From: F1-60-MAGs149 sp044369995
GTDB lineage: Bacteria; Actinomycetota; Thermoleophilia; Gaiellales; F1-60-MAGs149
Reading direction: 5' to 3'
Assembly: GCA_044369995.1 (NCBI GenBank)
Contig: JBILWG010000099.1
Location: 1 to 6,974 of the forward strand
DNA: 6,974 nucleotides
A program made the translations under genes and the position numbers. A model generated the notes under the pieces. The model saw only the letters and a list, made by a program, of their open reading frames with translations, was not told the DNA's origin and did no database searches. Of this stretch, positions 6,067-6,974 are shown one piece after another (the first letter of the stretch is position 1; each line of letters opens with the position of its first letter).

Positions 6067-6072
6067 TCACGT

Positions 6073-6507
6073 ATGACCGATGACATCACGCAGATCGCGG
6101 GAGCCGATCAAGAAGCGGTCGAACGCTCGTGTGCCGACGTCACCACCGGCGAGGCGCGCTACCTGATGGCGCTGCTCGATATGCAGCGCGAGGCCGGGGA
6201 GAACGGGCCGTCACAGGCCAGCCTCGCGCGGCACCTGAACGTCTCGGCACCGACTGCGCTCGAAATGCTACGCCGCCTGCGCGCGATGGGACTCGTGCAA
6301 GACGAGAAGGTACGACTCACGCCTGTCGGCACCAGCGCTGCCCTCGTACTGAGTACGCGACGCCGCGCCGCGCTCGCGATCATGCAGGACGTGCTCGGGC
6401 TTGAGGGCGAGGACGCCGAGCACGAGGCCGCGTGGCTCGCGGCCAGCGCCTCACCGGTGCTCGGGCGCCACCTGATCTCCTGGCGCGCGCACGGCCCGAC
6501 GAACTAG
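6073..6507 (+). CDS. DtxR/MntR-like winged-helix regulator without the usual metal ligands
   Basis: A 144-residue protein resembling the first two domains of iron/manganese-dependent repressors. A winged helix-turn-helix spans about residues 27-86 (ARYLMALLDMQRE, SQASLARHLNVSAPTALEMLRRLRAMGLV, VRLTPVG), followed by a dimerisation helix region with DVLGL (106-110). The C-terminal SH3-like domain of DtxR is absent, as in MntR. Aligned by eye, ligand positions of DtxR are changed: His79 to Arg, His98 to Glu116, Cys102 to Ala120, Glu105 to Ala123 and His106 to Ala124; only E27 matches Glu9. It may therefore be a regulator that does not sense metal, or bind a different ligand. MarR-like ancestry is a weaker alternative. 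The start at 6073 is chosen over 6028 because of the TACGCT box; the 15 extra residues show no family match. Its stop overlaps the convergent gene's stop. Confidence 0.72.
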   Translation: MTDDITQIAGADQEAVERSCADVTTGEARYLMALLDMQREAGENGPSQASLARHLNVSAPTALEMLRRLRAMGLVQDEKVRLTPVGTSAALVLSTRRRAALAIMQDVLGLEGEDAEHEAAWLAASASPVLGRHLISWRAHGPTN

Positions 6508-6974
6508 ACCGTCGCCGCAGCCGCCTCGCGCTTGGCCACCTCGGCGCGCACGCGCGGCGCGACCTCCTTGCCGAGCAACTCGATGCTGCGCAGCGTTGCC
6601 TCGTGCTGGCTTGGTGCGGCACTCATCTTCATCAGAAAGCGCGTGTTGCCGAAGACCGCGTGGTAGTCGAGCAGCTTCTCGATGACGTCGTCGACCGAGC
6701 CGATCAGCAGCGCGCCACCCGGGGCGCACTCGTAGTCGTAGTGGTCGCGGCCGCGTGGCTGCCACCCGCGCTCGCGCCCGATGGTGTTCATCATCCCGTT
6801 GTACGTGGGATAGACGAGGTCCTGCGCCTCTTGCGTCGACTCGCCGACGAACCCGTGTGCATTGATGCCGAGCTGGAGCTCTGCCGGGTCGTGACCGAAC
6901 TCCTCCCACGCCTTGCGGTAGAGGCGCGTCATCGGCTCGAAGTGGCGGAACTCGCCGCCGATGATGGCGAGCGC
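6504..6974 (-). CDS. LLM-class flavin-dependent oxidoreductase, partial (C-terminal 156 aa)
   Basis: The C-terminal part of a luciferase-like monooxygenase-family protein, which uses FMN or F420. The frame is open at the window edge, so the N-terminus is missing. The visible start ALAIIGGEFRHFEPM, then LYRKAWEEFGHDPAEL, INAHGFVGEST, PTYNGMMNTIGRERGW, GALLIGSVDDVIEKLL and FGNTRFLMKMS, are characteristic of this family's C-terminal barrel strands; IGGEF lies where the flavin phosphate is bound. The ending is IELLGKEVAPRVRAEVAKRE plus a short alanine-rich tail. An in-frame ATG at 6932 is internal, not the start. Substrate and role are unknown. The TAG stop (6506-6504) shares the CTAG palindrome with the stop of the DtxR-like gene. 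Confidence 0.87.
   Translation of the reverse strand, partial: ALAIIGGEFRHFEPMTRLYRKAWEEFGHDPAELQLGINAHGFVGESTQEAQDLVYPTYNGMMNTIGRERGWQPRGRDHYDYECAPGGALLIGSVDDVIEKLLDYHAVFGNTRFLMKMSAAPSQHEATLRSIELLGKEVAPRVRAEVAKREAAAATV

Noticed and set aside
6028..6072. Upstream ATG at 6028 as the start of the DtxR-like protein
   Set aside because: It would add 15 residues without family similarity. It has neither a Shine-Dalgarno sequence nor a -10 box at leaderless distance, whereas the ATG at 6073 has TACGCT 6 bases upstream.

Overview
The window is high-GC (about two thirds G+C by eye) and densely packed: ten genes cover almost all of it and no gap exceeds about 60 bases. The base composition, the protein types (flavin amine oxidases, an LLM flavin oxidoreductase, a DtxR-like regulator) and above all the start signals point to an actinobacterium. 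Six of the ten genes have no Shine-Dalgarno sequence but carry a TANNNT -10 box 6-7 bases before the start codon, which is the arrangement of leaderless transcripts. The class Thermoleophilia is only a guess. The window looks like chromosomal core or accessory DNA; no insertion sequence, tRNA, rRNA or CRISPR array was seen.

Layout. Positions 1-813 (minus) hold the N-terminal 271 residues of a D-lactate dehydrogenase/glycolate oxidase-type FAD enzyme, whose end lies beyond the window. Just upstream on the same strand, 819-1424, is a MobA-type molybdenum cofactor guanylyltransferase. A 36-base divergent promoter region (1425-1460) separates it from a plus-strand pair: a flavin amine oxidase (1461-2687) and a small DUF861-type cupin (2684-3016), which overlap by four bases. 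Converging on the cupin is a minus-strand cluster, in transcription order: a Phd/YefM-type antitoxin (6011-5757), a VapC-like PIN toxin (5766-5377), a PHP-domain metallohydrolase of the CehA/McbA type (5347-4403) and a second flavin amine oxidase (4373-3048). Divergent from the antitoxin is a short DtxR/MntR-like winged-helix protein (6073-6507) that seems to have lost the family's metal ligands. Its stop codon overlaps tail-to-tail with the stop of a partial LLM-class flavin oxidoreductase (6974-6504).

How the genes may work together. Antitoxin and toxin form a type II toxin-antitoxin module. The two amine oxidases face each other with the cupin between them and may take part in amine oxidation, but no substrate can be read from the sequence. 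No single new system is evident. The most interesting signals are regulatory: a 15-base perfect inverted repeat joins the -10 boxes of two back-to-back leaderless promoters (1424/1461), a second dyad overlaps the antitoxin promoter, and start signals divide cleanly between leaderless and Shine-Dalgarno types.
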